Assembly: GCA_025531455.1 (NCBI GenBank) | Contig: JAMYHL010000010.1 | Coordinates: 744,001-808,000, forward strand | DNA from: Apiotrichum sp. Y4204 | Taxonomy: Eukaryota > Basidiomycota > Tremellomycetes > Trichosporonales > Trichosporonaceae | Length of the DNA stretch: 64,000 nucleotides | Direction of reading: 5' to 3' | Shown here: in pieces, positions 35,666-48,037 of the stretch | How positions within the stretch are numbered: position 1 is the first letter of the stretch | Layout of the letters: each line of letters opens with the position of its first letter | Position numbers and translations under genes: made by a program | The notes under the pieces: model-generated | The model's input: only the letters and a program-made list of their open reading frames with translations | What the model was told of the DNA's origin: nothing | Databases searched by the model: none

Positions 35666-38134
35666 ATGCCGGGGGCCGACGAGCTGCGTTGGGTGCTCGT
35701 TAACAAGTGAGTCTTACGGACATATCCGTATTGATACTCAGGTCTCCAGCGTCACAGCCTGGCGAAGAAGGCGACAGTCGTCGTGATACACGCAGCCCAG
35801 GTGGAACACCAGATACAGCGACACAAGTCGCTCAGCGCAGCCTATCTGAACTGGTATATGTGCAGCCCATCCTGAGACTTGATGCGGACGGCATCGTTCA
35901 CCTCACACCAGCTCCAGAGACTGAAGGTGATGCGACATTGGACGCCAAAGTGGACCAGGACACCACACATGCGTCCCCGAGTCTCGAGAATGCGCTCCCC
36001 ACTACGCAGGAGTCCATCGAGGCAGCGTCAACCACGGCGGCCTCTCCGCATGTCAACGTGCCGGAGGAATCACTGGGTTTACCTTTACGAGATTTGCCAT
36101 TGACTACACCGGCTGAATCGTCGACTAGCCAAGCCATCAAACTTCCGTCTCCCGTCCCGAGTCCCAGCACTGCCAATGGCACGTCCGCATCGACCTCCAC
36201 ACCATCAAAACGTCATGCGAACGAGCACGGGGACGATGCTGTGGAGCGAGCGCATCGCCGCCCACCGCCCTCACCGAGGGAACAGACGCCCACTCAAGGC
36301 GCATCACATCTCTTTCGCGACGGTAAATACGAGCTCGTGCCCCTGTCGCTGTCGCCCATATCTCCCGCTCGGCGTATTGTGTTATCGAGTGGCCCTTCCA
36401 GCGTTGGATACCTCAATAAGAAGGATGAGGCACCATCCCCGGTGTATATGGCTGTCCCCGTACAGGAGGATGTGAAGCCGAGGGTTGCACTGACCGGGGA
36501 ACCGGTAAATCAGGCGTTTGTTGTTCTGGACATCTCAAGGAAGACGCGCGACACGTTGATCGCGCGCGGAGTCTATGGTGAGTAATGACTTTGTCGATCA
36601 TAAGCTGAGACAGACCCGTTCCGCGACGACTGGTACGATAACGACTCGCGCAAAAGGCGCTCAGGCATGCAGAAGTGGCTTCACGAATCGGGTGCGCTCG
36701 TTCGGGGCTCCAAAGGAGCGGCGTCACGCCCACGCCCTCCCGAAAGCATTCCCGACAGGTTTCTCCTGCGTTCGGGACCCGCGCTTGTCGAACCGTGGGC
36801 CAGCGTGCTTACAGCTGAGAGCCTGTTGAATCGAGTCGGAGACTATGTGTGCGGGTGGAAGGGATGCGGGTCGCTTCTGAACAGCGAAAACAATCTTGTC
36901 AGACATGTTCGTATTCGCGAGCATGCCATGCAAGGCGTGTTCACTGTCGGGGTAAGTCTGGGCCCCTGAAATCAAGCTTACCGGATAGCAATATGGCGAG
37001 ATAGTTCTTTATCGATGTCATTGGCGGGATTGCGATGGACCCTGCTTTGATTCGGTACAGGACCTGTTGCAACACATCACCGCGGTCCACACTTCCAAGG
37101 TCCTGGTCTGTCCCTATGGAGGTAAGCAATGATTCCTTTATTCAGACATCCAATATGCACCACCATGAATGTTGCTAACATCAGACTGCAATTTGAGATC
37201 ACATAACGTCTCACATCTCCAACGTGTAAGCACAGGTCCCCCAATGTTGCTCACTCCACAGCATGTCATGAAGCAACACGACGATGGCACGGACGAGGTC
37301 CGTGTTCGTGTCGATATGCCTTGGCACCCCAAGCCGAAGCCCTTACCGCCACTTCCGACCTCCATTCGTCCAGATGAGCTGGTTACAGCCCCTGTTCGGC
37401 CTGCGGCGTCACGCACGGCCGCCCGCGCCGAATGGGTGCGTAACCGCGTTCTCAACAACTGTTTTGCCGGCGAGGACCCCGTCCTGCACGTCGTCCATCC
37501 GCCCCCTATGTTACAACATATAGAGAGCGGAACGGCTACGCCTGTGTCTCAGGCACCGAGGAACTCGACCCCAATCGTGGATTCGGAAGCGGAGCTGGTG
37601 CCTGTGCGCCGGAAGAAGCGCAAAAGGGTGTTCGGCACCAAGGCGAAGTACGTTGCGAAGAAGTCGAAGCTCTCACACGCTTTCGACCTGCATGTCACGG
37701 ACGACGACAGAGATGAGCTTGTTGACCTTACCGACGACGTCGACGAGGAGCGGTCAACACCCGTGGTCGCCATGCCCACGCGGCGGAAAGCCGTGTCCAA
37801 AGTCTATGTCGACATCCCCTTCGTTCGCCCGTTTCGGCGACGCGGTGAACGCGTGCACTTCTACGATCTTCCAAACCCACCGGAGAGTGGGTCGTCTCAA
37901 AGCGCTTCATTGGCCTTGGATGTGAACGGCGGAACTGGCGATGAGGGGCAACTGGGTGCAGAAGGGGAGGAGGAAGGGGAGGAGGAAGAGGAGGAGGAAG
38001 AAGAAGAGGAAATGTGGCAACCGGAAACGGCAAGTGTGCCCTCTAAGCAGCTTCCAACTCGACCGACAAAGTCTCCGGCGAGCACGGCAGACCACGATGA
38101 CGATTTTCATAGTTGCGTGTCCAGCACCTCGTGA
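35666..38134 (+). CDS. C2H2-like zinc-finger protein with acidic tail
   Basis: Six exons (35666-35706, 35742-36577, 36614-36951, 36989-37121, 37185-37225, 37262-38134) give 753 aa. The first ~290 residues are Ser/Thr/Pro-rich. Three Cys/His modules follow: CGWKGCGSLLNSENNLVRHVRIREH, CHWRDC..CFDSVQDLLQHITAVH, and CPYGDCNLRSHNVSHLQRHVMKQH. They are spread over exons 3-6, with an intron inside the third. The C-terminal third has basic clusters (RRKKRKR, a likely nuclear signal), DDDRDELVDLTDDVDEE and an uninterrupted run of ~20 Glu interrupted only by Gly. A nuclear DNA- or RNA-binding role is inferred; no named orthologue is recognised. Confidence 0.85.
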
Positions 38135-38317
38135 TGTTTCGTTCAAGAATCGGTGTAAGGTGACAGTTGTCCGTGATAGCGCTGTATGTGCAAGATGCGC
38201 CTATCTCTGCTCGTCTCTAGGTACAACTCAAGTTTCGCATTGACCCAGGTCCCATGTTCTTGTATCGTGATGCATACGTTGTACAGGTACTTCTTCTACG
38301 TGATGGGATGGTCTCGG

Positions 38318-40503
38318 CTAATTCTTCGTCGAGTCCGTAGTGTCCTTCTTGGCGGCCGGTGCCTTGGGTGACGGGCTGGAGCTCTTGGTCTTCGCAGTCT
38401 TCGCAGGGCTTTTCGGGCGATGGTCCTTTCCGCGATTCCGCTTCCCTGACGGTGACTGCTTGGGGGATACGCTGAGCAGCTCCGATTTGCCAGACGTAGG
38501 CGATGCAGGCAGAAGCGCGCTGGTGGTCTTGGGCGACACAAGAACTTCTGGGCGCGAGGCAGTGAGCTGCGACTTGGGCGACACACCCAGCGGCGGCGTC
38601 TGGGCCTTGGGAGGCGACGACCCCAATACGGACTTCTTGTCCGCGGAGGCATTCTTCGTCGGGCTCTTCGAGTTGGCTCGCACTGCCGAACCGGTCGCAA
38701 TGACCGAGACAGCGGGTGATTCCGTGGGGACAGGGGTGGCGAGACTGTCGTCCGGCGTGGGAGTCGACTTTTCGTCGTCCTTCGCGGGAGGAACGGAAGC
38801 AGTGTCAAGCTTGAGGGCCGCCTTGTTTGGGGAGGGTGTCCGCCGCGGGACAGCAGCATCCACAGCGGGCTCCGTGGTAGCGACCTCGTCACTCCCGTTC
38901 TCATTGGACTCAGAGGTGGGAATGTGGACGACACTGTCAACGCTTTCCTTCCGTGCCATGCCAAGGACCGACGCTGGTACATCCTCCGGGACTGTGGGCG
39001 GCGTTTCAGTAGATGCAGAGGCGGCTGGCTGGGCCCAAACATTCGCAGCGCTTCCCCGTGAGCCCTTGCCTCGGCTCAGTGTCCCCCTCCCTTGTACCGT
39101 AGTGGGGATTACAGGCTCGGACATGTCAAGCTGTGCGCGGGTACTCGGAGGAGAATGGCTGGCGGACTCCTGAGCAGGAGCCGGTTTACTTTTTGTCGCT
39201 GGCTGCATGGGCGACCATTTGGTGGGCGAGAAAGAGTGCCGGCCTAGTGAGTGCGACCTCCCCGATGAACCTGAGTCGTCCTTGTCTCGTCCCCTGGCAT
39301 TTTCGTTGGTATCCTGATCGTGAATGTCGTCCTCGTCGTCGTGATCGTCGTCTTCATCATCGTCATCGTCATCATACGAGTCCTCATCATTATGGTCGCG
39401 GGCGTCAAATTCTTCATCATTGTCACCAGCCGTGATACCCTCGTACGCCTCTTGAGGTATGATAAGAAGGCTGGGGCCGACGAGTTCGTACTTGTGGCAG
39501 AGTGCCACAAAGCGGCGGTAGAGCGACGTTTCAGCTTCGGATGTCGCAAAAGCTTCGCGATGGTGGAAGTAGGCGTGGGAGAAGATACGCGATAAACGCC
39601 GGAATAGGGACGGGAAGTGGGACAGGGAGGAATCCGGGATCTGGAGGCGGGAAGGGAAGTACTTGCTCGAGTTGAGAAGCGAGGATGTTGAGTCCAGACT
39701 GTGGGGCGGTCAGTTCGTCTGTTTGTGCGTGAGTCTCCACACAACTCACGTGTGAAGGATGTAGTCAATAGCACAACAACGGTCGGTGCCCTCGCCTCCA
39801 TGAGCGACGCAGAGATACTGCCACTCCTCGGCCTTCATCTCGGGGCACGTCTCGCGGTTGCACAACTGGAGAAGCTGCGTTATGAGGGGCGTGACGTCGA
39901 TCGGTATGCGGCTGTGTTGTCAGAAACGGAACGTGAGGGGGAAAGTATGGATCCGACAACTCGATGTGGTCCTGTTCGGACTCGGATACGAACCGGAGAT
40001 GCTCGTAAACCCACTGCATTGGTTAGAAGAATGTCACAAAGCCACAATCGTTGTCAACTTACAACATGGCGCTCTGATGCCTTCGTGATATCAGCCGGAG
40101 CATCGACCAGGGCTGAAACATTGTGTGGCTCGGCACGGACTTTGAGCGCGAGATATTCTGCGAGCTGGAAAGGACCGTCCAGCGACGACAGCGGGGGAAC
40201 CGGAACCTGAGGAGGAACAGGCGGCATTTCCTAAGTCGTGTTAGCAATCTCGGTTCAAAAATGCAGTGAACCCGGTGAACAGCGATCAGCGATCAGTCGC
40301 GAGGTGTCAGTCGCACGACCAGCTGTGAGGCCATTCGCGACGCGTCTCCTGGCACTTCCGTTGGAGCATGTTGTTGCGGTTCGTTGGCTGCCATCGCACC
40401 CAATCATTCCACTTACCGCCAGTCTCGAGCCGCGCCTGAAGCGATACTTGAGCGGGCCGAGCGGATTCTCAGGCGCGTCCGGGGCCGCGGGGGCCACGAT
40501 CAT
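38318..40503 (-). CDS. MOB-family protein (phocein/Mob3-Mob4 type) with long disordered tail
   Basis: Five exons (40503-40417, 40230-40063, 40013-39994, 39911-39750, 39698-38318) give 605 aa. The MOB core spans about residues 30-240: FQLAEYLALKVR, VYEHLR, zinc ligands CNRETC, then WQYLCVAHGGEG, CCAIDYILHTLDS, YFPSRLQIP and FSHAYFHHREAF with the His pair. This matches phocein, a STRIPAK kinase/phosphatase complex subunit. After EAYEGITAG the protein continues for ~350 residues. That part has a very acidic stretch (DDEDDDHDDEDD) and then many Ser-Pro sites (SPKS, SPKT, SPTS, SPKQSPS) ending in Lys/Ala/Ser repeats. Exon 3 is 20 nt with an unusual GTTCGT donor. Its stop lies 183 bp from the stop of the convergent zinc-finger gene. 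Confidence 0.9.
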
Positions 40504-41170
40504 GGTCCAGGTTGTGGTGTCAAGATGGGGTCGGAAAGATCAAAGGCTGATGAAGTAGTTGATAGCGTCTTGGCTGTAGGGACCACGGGCGATGCGTGAT
40601 GCTAAAGGTAGAAATGGGGAATGGGGATGGGGTTGAAGCTAATGAGAATGTAGATGGGTTGACGGCACGGTGGTTGTTGAGTTGTGTGGTGTTGGGTGTG
40701 TGTTGGTGTCCCCGCGTTGTCGGTTGACGGAACGGGTTCGTTGATGCTGCTGGATGCGGTGATGGATTGTGTGCTCACAGTCGGCCAGTTGGCCCCGTTC
40801 CCAATGTGGCTGCGCGCGTACGCCGCGTCCCCCGTTTGGCCCCACCCATCGGCCACCACCCATCCCGTCACAGGCCCGTCACTCTTCATTAACAGGCAGG
40901 GAAAGGGGTCCGCTTTGCAATTTGGAAACTGAATACTTTTCATGTCAAGAGGATTAATGCACCAATTAGGAAAGAGTGTAATACCCCCCCAACCTTACAT
41001 AATCCACTTACTCCACCCCGGCTGCTGCAAGCAGCATTCGCAGATCAGTCATCCCTCGTCCCCTTTAACCACCCCTCCGCAACTTTGGTCGTCGTCAGTT
41101 GTTGGTGTTAGACTGTTCTCCTCATCCCCATCAACACCTCTGGAAATCACTCTGAATACCCTTGAACAAC
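40504..41170. promoter_or_regulatory. Divergent promoter region of the MOB and TFIIA gamma genes
   Basis: The 667 bp contain GT-rich sequence at 40.67-40.75 kb and a C-run near 40.98 kb. No gene is seen. Confidence 0.45.
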
Positions 41171-41795
41171 ATGGCCAACAAGAACGAGACGTATTATGAG
41201 TTCTACCGTGGTTCCAGGTTAGCCGCACGAAAACCGCAGACAGGGGAGGGCGCTGACGGAGCAGTATTGGCACGGCACTGACCGACTCGCTCGACGAGCT
41301 CATTACTTCTGGAGACATCCCTCCGCAACTCGCCATGCGCGTTCTGCAGCAGGTGTGTTGGCTAACATTAGACGTGGCTGCTTTGAGAGACACAGCTGAC
41401 CGGTTTTCAGTTCGACAAGTCGTTGACGCAGTGTCTTCAACGGGGTGTCAAGCAGAAGACGCAGGTCAAGGTGAGTGTGTTTTGCCACCCGCCTCGCCGC
41501 AACGGTACAGCTCCTGCATCCATGTATCCTGTTATCCATTCTCTCGGCCCCTTCAGAGAGCTTCACAACTGACAGTTCAGGGCCACTTGTCGACCTACCG
41601 TCTCTGTGATGACGTCTGGACGTTTGTTGTCCGTGACCCTCAGTTCCGGATGGAGGGCACCGGCTCTTCGTGAGTGCTACAACTTGTATTCCAATGGCTA
41701 ACAGCAGAACGTCTGGAGAGCTCGTCACTGCGCCGAAGATCAAGATTGTGGCATGCAAGTCGGCCGACGCGACCGACGGGAAAAAGGGACAATAG
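41171..41795 (+). CDS. TOA2: Transcription factor TFIIA gamma subunit
   Basis: Five exons (41171-41217, 41265-41352, 41411-41470, 41581-41669, 41708-41795) give 123 aa, the normal family length. The N-terminal four-helix part reads [43 protein letters not shown]. The beta-barrel part has [29 protein letters not shown] stabilises TBP on the TATA box. The tail [21 protein letters not shown] is typical. All junctions keep frame. Confidence 0.96.
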
Positions 41796-43092
41796 GTGGC
41801 GAGGGCTTGGGAGTAGATGGAGCTTGGTGGGGCGAGGCGAGGGTAGATATGGCTTTGTGCTTGAGAGTGGGGTCCGCGGGTGTGGCCAAGCTCTGACCAG
41901 CCGTGAAAGACTGCCTGCGTCGAGGCCGCTCAGCCCCCAGCCTGGTTGGAGATAGATCGATCGAGTGAAAGTACGGCCGTCGTCACAACGAGACTCGGGC
42001 CTGTGAATTCTAGAGAGTCGAGCAGAAATTTCTATTACAATAGCACCAGCATGGACATGTATGTACTGTACTTCACAAGCTACAGGTCTGCGTGTGAACT
42101 GTGTCAGTCGGTAGTCAGAAAAGGAACGAGGATACGAAGCTATGGTGCGGTGTGTCGTTTGTCGCGTTTAATCAGGGGGGGGGGGGGGTACGTCGTGGGA
42201 CATGTATGTTCCACTGGCTGTATGTTCCACTGGCGATAAATCATATAATACATGCGGGGCCTACGGTACATGGCAATGGCCGCCTGACGATGGGCGTGCG
42301 ACTATCCTGGTATCTTGAGAAGAGCGATTGGTTGAGGGGCCGGCGTTGATGAGAGTCTGTGCGAGTCGGATGCGAGGCGTTGAGAGGGGAGATGTGCAAG
42401 TTATGATCCCGAAAATACCATCAACCCAACCAGACAATGCAGACAATCCACCCTCCAGAGCTCCAAAGGCCAAAGGGAATCAAAGTTTTGTCAAGTTGAA
42501 AGTAGCAAGAGCTCCCTTTGCGATCATGCGCTCAACGCTCGCCGCCCCGCCCCAAGCCCACGCACGGCCTTGGGCACAAAATCGCGCGAGCCCTTGGCAG
42601 CGAGCAGCGAGATAAGCAGGCACGACGCGACAAATGCGGTGCTGTGTGTCAGCTTGTCAGGAGACCGCAAGGGTTATCAATGAGGGGTGTGTGAGAAGGG
42701 ATGTGGGTCATGGGGATGGGGATGTAGGCGTATCTTCTCACAACTTGTAGAATGTCGAGCGCGAGAGTTGGCGTTCCTCCTCGGACGTGCGGGACGACGC
42801 GAAAATCGCTGGCGTCAGGGCCGTTCACTGTGCTACCCACATCGAAGGTTCGGGAGTCCCATTGTTGTTACCGGTGGGAGGATGAATGGTTGGCCTGAGG
42901 ATGGGGGTAACGTCGAGAATGATGACGAGCGAAATCTTGGATATGCTTTCGACCTCCACAATGGGTTCCGCCACCCAAAATCCTGACCCAGAAATCTCAT
43001 GTTCCGATGCTTGTGCCCCGGATGCTCATGCTTCGGATCAAAACAAAGGACTCTGGATGATCTGTACTTTATGCATATGCTACAACTGTGGT
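41796..43092. other. Intergenic region between convergent genes
   Basis: This 1.3 kb holds a 14-G run and no supported gene. Confidence 0.5.
42175..42188. repeat. G14 homopolymer
   Basis: Fourteen consecutive G residues lie in non-coding DNA. The length may vary between isolates or reads. Confidence 0.9.
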
Positions 43093-44133
43093 CTACCGCC
43101 TCATGCGCTTCTTGAACCGCTCAAACACTACATCGTCAGTCGCCATCTCTGGTCGCGGCGGCCGTTCTCTCGCCTCGCGCGGCTCGATACCTGCTGCCTC
43201 TCGGCGCGCTTTTGCCATCTCCCGTCCAATGTCCTGTTCACGCTGATGGCCGCGGTAGACTGTGAATATGTCAGTATTTGGGCATAAAGCCAGCACGTTC
43301 AACTCACAGCGCATACTGGCCAGCGGGTCATCCTCACGCCGTTCCTTCGATTTCGCCTCGGCGCGGCGTTCCAGGAGTTCGCGCTTCGCCCGCTCCGTCT
43401 CTTCGATATTGCGCAAACGATTGCTTTACGTTAGTCAGATTCTCAATCAAGGAACTCACTCCATGCCGAGATCCACTTCCGGGATGGCCGAGAGCATACC
43501 AAACGAAGACGTAACGTTCCCTTCCTGCTCTTCGTTGACACGCATCCCGGGGACCTTGTACCGCTCCGCAAGACCGTACAGTTCCGCCTGGGCGTCGCGC
43601 TTTTGCTCGGCCTCCTCTTCTGTAATGCCTTTCCGCTTGGCCATCTCGCCCTCGATATACGCCATCCTGCTGGGTCAGTCCTCTCCGAAACGTGGCACCC
43701 ACATGTGCTTGTTGACGTCGAGCGCATTCGTCTGTTGTGTGAAGTTATTGCTCCGGACTTTCCGCGCCAGCTGCTCCTTCTCGTCCTCTACGGCCGCCGC
43801 CGCCGCCGCGGAAGTGTTAGATTTAGACTGCTGGAGGCCGTAGAGATCGAGGTCGTTTGGCGTGCCTTTCGGCTTCTTCTTCTCCTCCCCACGATTGAAC
43901 TTCTCGAGGTCAATGCCCTGCTGCCCTCGCCGGAGTTTGCGCACTAGCATCATCTGTTCAATACTCTGCCTTTACGTGTCAGCCTGGACCGCGAGGAGGT
44001 ACATTAATACTCACGTCTCGGGAGTGTCCTCGCGCGAACCCGGCTCGGACGAGGCCGCCGACGATTCGGCGTCGATAACGTCGGGGGTTAACCGGTCGCG
44101 CACGGAAGCCGGTCGCGAACGCTTCTTAAACAT
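43093..44133 (-). CDS. tls1: Tls1/C9orf78 (Hep59) family splicing-associated protein
   Basis: Five exons (44133-44015, 43969-43703, 43666-43460, 43423-43308, 43259-43093) give 291 aa. The start MFKKRSRPASVRDR is basic. The conserved core is QIEQMMLVRKLRRG-like followed by GIDLEKFNRG, LARKVRSNNFTQQTN, HMMAYIEGEMAKRKG and a charged helical region (NRLRNIEETERAKRELLERR). The tail ends DDVVFERFKKRMRR. In fission yeast Tls1 binds Brr2 and affects splicing of shelterin and other transcripts; the human homologue C9orf78 is a spliceosome factor. A nuclear location is expected. Confidence 0.9.
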
Positions 44134-46595
44134 GATTGTCGTGATGCCAAGAGAGAGTTTTGAGGCAATAGGATGACGGATTGAAAGGGACTAGCTTGAA
44201 GGAAGGAGTGAAGAGTTGTCGACCCTTATAATTCCATGGAGTGAATGGATGTTCTTGACAATTGAGGACTGAGGTCCTTCCAAGCATTCGATGACGGCGA
44301 GGAACGGATGAAGGTCGCCACCTGAACCTAATCACGTGACCTATTTCTTTTACGTAAAGTTTCTTTTATTATGCGACTTTTGATTCCGAACCTTTCAGGA
44401 GTTTCCAGTAATTAAATCGGGGATATCGGGGGCCGGTAGGGCAAGGTCGACGAGCTTGCGAGCTCACAAGATCACCATCTCTCTGGTATCCACCAATCCG
44501 TCTCCCAGGTATCCTACGGGCCCACGAGCACTTCGGTATCTCGAACACCCGAGAACGGACTGCATAGTACTTGGAATTAATCAAAGCACCAGAGCAAGGA
44601 GTGGATCAGTGGAAGAATAGAAAAAGACAGTACGCAAAGCGACACGATTCAGGAGGCTGGACGCCTCGCAGGTCTGAGCTTTGACCCTGGCGGTGCGTGT
44701 TTACTGGTTGGGGCATCCAAGCCGATTGTAACGGCACCGGACATGCATACTGGATCATACTGGATATCCGCACCAATTGGCACAGAGCAGTTGGATTGGG
44801 GGCCTCTCCGGATAGTGATACAGAGAATATGAGTACCGTTAGGGGTCCGGGAACGGAGGAACCGCGGAACACTCCTCTCGAGACCTGGGAGGTCCGAGAC
44901 GAGCCGACACCGCTGGACAAGTGACCATCGAGAGAGGGAGGAGCGGCCGGGCGGGAGCACTCAAGGCAGTGCGTTGCAATGCGACCCCATCGGAGGAAGC
45001 TAGAAAACCTTAAGAACCAATTCATTAAGAATTGTGCACATGTGAATAGCTACGACGGCGGTCTGCGTGTGAGCGGTGCATGCCCACTTCATTCACTTAT
45101 CTACAAGCCCGCTTTCGTGAAAGTTCTGGGTGAGCATATCGTTGCATGGTTGCACCGCCACTGACTAAACACCTCACATGCCTCACAATCGTCGAGAACA
45201 TGTGCTGCGCACAGCATCTTACGTTGGGTAGGGTCCTTGAGTCGCTTCCGACATAATGGCCCGGCGAGACCCGGCCCGATTATAGTCATCTGCAGAGGCG
45301 GTGTGGGCAGCAAGTGAAACTGACGTTCACGAGCCCGAAGAGTAACGATAAGGAGTGGGAGCCCTGTCGCTGTTGCACAACAGCAACAGACACTCCGTTG
45401 TCCGGTAGAGTGCAGACCTTCGTTAGCAGTCTCATGTCCTTCATGACGGGTGTGGTGAAGACGATGAGCCTGTCCCCATGCATAACATGTGCGTGCTGTA
45501 CATGCAACATGCTTACAGCTTCCGGGCTTTGGACCTTGAAGGCTGTCACGGCGGAGTACATCCCTCTGGCTTGGCGATGCGGAACCTCAGGTCGGCGACC
45601 CCAGGAACCATTTTATAAAGTCAAACTGGCACAGCCTTTTCAGGTTCGGGGTAAGCATGTCTGCATCAGAATGCCGAGCATGCACCGAAGTTCACTGGCC
45701 CTTCGCTCTCTTCGTCGGCTAAGGAAAACTCGGGACTACTAAACGATTAGGGACGAACAAGCTTTAAAACACAGTGCGGATGCCCCTCGTCGTTCCCTTG
45801 ACTCCTTGTCGCCTTGTCAGTCCTGTAGCGATGCCGTCACGAAGTCGGCTGAATGTCTTCTGGTGCCTGGGCCGCCCCGCGGCGCCACCACTTCCGCCCT
45901 CTGAAGCATGCATACACAGAAATGCCTCCTGGTCTCTTCCTGCCTCCATCACTTCATTGTGGTCTTTGGCCGTTGGGCCTTTGTCTCAGACTAGCTGCTC
46001 AAAGACAGGCCCGCCAAGCAGCGGCATACCCGCCTGCCGAGGTGAGGAGCACGACGGCAGCTGCACAATACGACTCATTTTGTTCCACAGCCCCCTTGGG
46101 CTGTGAGCAATACGTGGGAGCGGAAGGGGCCTGGGGATCGGTCGTACTGTAACCTGCAGGAACATCCGCAACTCTTTGCGACAAGGAGGCGTGGCTTTGT
46201 GGACGCGGAGCTGGCCGAGAGGCAATCAACTGGTGGGCAGTTTCTTCCACCGTTGGTTGCGTGTCTCGACTGAGAGCAGAGCTGCCAGAGCGCCAGAGAC
46301 TGATGCTGTACGTGCTGTGAGACACCAATCGAGTCCAAGCTCAACTTCTTGCTCGGTCTTCCGCCGGAAAACAGGCAAACGCTAATAAACGCTCTGCGCG
46401 CTCTGAACCCATGCACACGAGCGGCGCGAGCGGGCCGAGATCTACCCACATGCACATCTTGCCCTGCTCTTGTCGTGGTCCCGAGGCAAAGATCTTCTGT
46501 GCCGAAGCCGATATAAAGCCATAGCGAGGTCGACTGGCCCCCCAGCCCCGTCCCCACTTCACTACAACCCAAGCCACCTTCCAAGATTGTTTACA
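44134..46595. other. Gene-poor stretch, no gene supported
   Basis: 2.46 kb separate the Tls1 gene (-) and the Cys-rich secreted gene (+). Open frames exist at 44.6-45.0 and 45.3-45.7 kb, but starts are non-ATG or codon use is poor. The promoter of the + gene lies at the right end. Confidence 0.5.
46511..46518 (+). promoter_or_regulatory. TATA box
   Basis: ATATAAAG lies ~80 bp upstream of the start codon of the Cys-rich gene. Confidence 0.6.
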
Positions 46596-48037
46596 ATGCT
46601 TGCTGCTCTGTTCTCTGCAGCTTTGCTGCTATCTCCCGCTCTGTCGGCTGAGGAGTCCTTGAGGGCTTCTGGCAGTATTGTCGCGGCCAAGGATAACAAC
46701 CCTCTCGGTGCCGTTTCCTTCGCCAACAACTTCCTTGCTGGTGGCGGCGATGACCTGTCGGCGTTGGCGCTCATAGCCCCCGGCTCTCTTGCCCGCCGAG
46801 GCATGAACGGCACACACATGCTTGAGGCCCGGCAGAACTATCGGTGCAACAATCCCGGATACGTCCCCTGCGCTGATCTCTTGGGGTGCAGGCCCCCTGA
46901 CGGAACCTGCTGCGGCAATGGTGAGTGGCCGCGTCGTTTCAGACGGATTGCAAGGCTGATGCTAATTGCTAACTTCAGGTCGCTCCTGTTGGGCGGGCAC
47001 TTGTGAGTTGCAGAGCGAGATGGCGACATGCTCTCACCAAGCATATGACACTCGACACTAACAGAAGACTGTATGAGCACGTCGAGATGCTGCCCCAACG
47101 GCAAAGTCTGCTCCGGAGGAGGTGGAGGCGGTGGTGGACGGACGTGCAACGACCCAGGCTTCGTGCCTTGCCCCAACATCAGCAACAAGTGTTCACGTCC
47201 TGGATCGACGTGCTGCAGTGAGAGTGAGTTACCCGGGTAGGGCATTTGACCACACTAACCACCTAGCGGTCGCGTGTAGATCCGGCTCACGCTGTGTGCA
47301 GCATCAGGACGGTTCAGCCGGCTGCTGCCCTAATGGCAAGAAGTGCTATGGGAATGATGACTACTACTGTCAGAACGACGCTCTGGTTCCTTGTGACGAC
47401 TACAGTGGCTGTCGTACGACTACTGGTGTCTGCTGTGGTATGTTTGATAGCACTTGGATCAGGCCCTGCGCACCTGGCCAAACAGTTGTTAATGAATGGA
47501 AGCTGACACCAACCAGGAGACGGAACTTACTGCCCCAGCGGGTACGTTACAATGCCATGGGAGAGTGTCATCTCTAACTTGAAGCTATTCGTGCTCGGCC
47601 AATAAAAAGTGTTGCCCCAATGGACGAACCTGTGACGGTAGGTTTGGAGTCTTGCAGCCAGACTGCTTACCACAGGCAATGACAGCGGTGGTGGTGTGGC
47701 ACCCCCACGCCTTTCGACTGCCACGGTGGACACTGCATACACCTCTGAGGTCTACGAAACATCAACCATTCAATCTTCTACATCCACTCGGGCCACGTCC
47801 TCTAGCCCCCCGATGGAGACGGAAACGCCCGAGTTCGAGCTGCCGGACACCCAAAACACGACTTCCTTTGGCCGCGCCATAGGCACGCCAACTGCTGCTC
47901 GATCCACAAACAACCTGCCGACCCTCGGCGCAGCGCCAGCGCCCCCGAACATGCCCGCCAATGGCGCTGTGCGGGATTGTGTATCTGCCTTCTCGGCGGC
48001 CATGGGTGTCCTGCTTGTCGGTGCGCTTGTCGTGTAA
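46596..48037 (+). CDS. Cysteine-rich secreted protein, probably GPI-anchored
   Basis: Seven exons (46596-46920, 46979-47002, 47068-47223, 47267-47437, 47517-47541, 47585-47637, 47676-48037) give 371 aa. A clear signal peptide (MLAALFSAALLLSPALSA) is followed by a ~70-residue spacer containing LARR. A Cys-rich region (about residues 85-255) has repeating modules. One is of the form VPC..(L/Y)..C(R).....G(T/V)CC and the other CCPNG..C, seen at CCPNGKVC, CCPNGKKC and CCPNGRTC. A Ser/Thr-rich stalk and a hydrophobic C-terminus (SAAMGVLLVGALVV) indicate a GPI signal. Exons 2, 5 and 6 are very short and each carries part of a module. A cell-wall or surface role is inferred. The second acceptor (AAG) is atypical but is the only one that keeps frame. 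Confidence 0.82.

Noticed and set aside
38340..39173. 277-codon + strand ORF
   Set aside because: It is antisense to the disordered tail of the MOB protein, whose biased codons keep the reverse frame open.
45314..45742. 142-codon Cys-containing + frame
   Set aside because: GTG start and irregular Cys spacing; unlike the C-x-Y-C family and without splice support.
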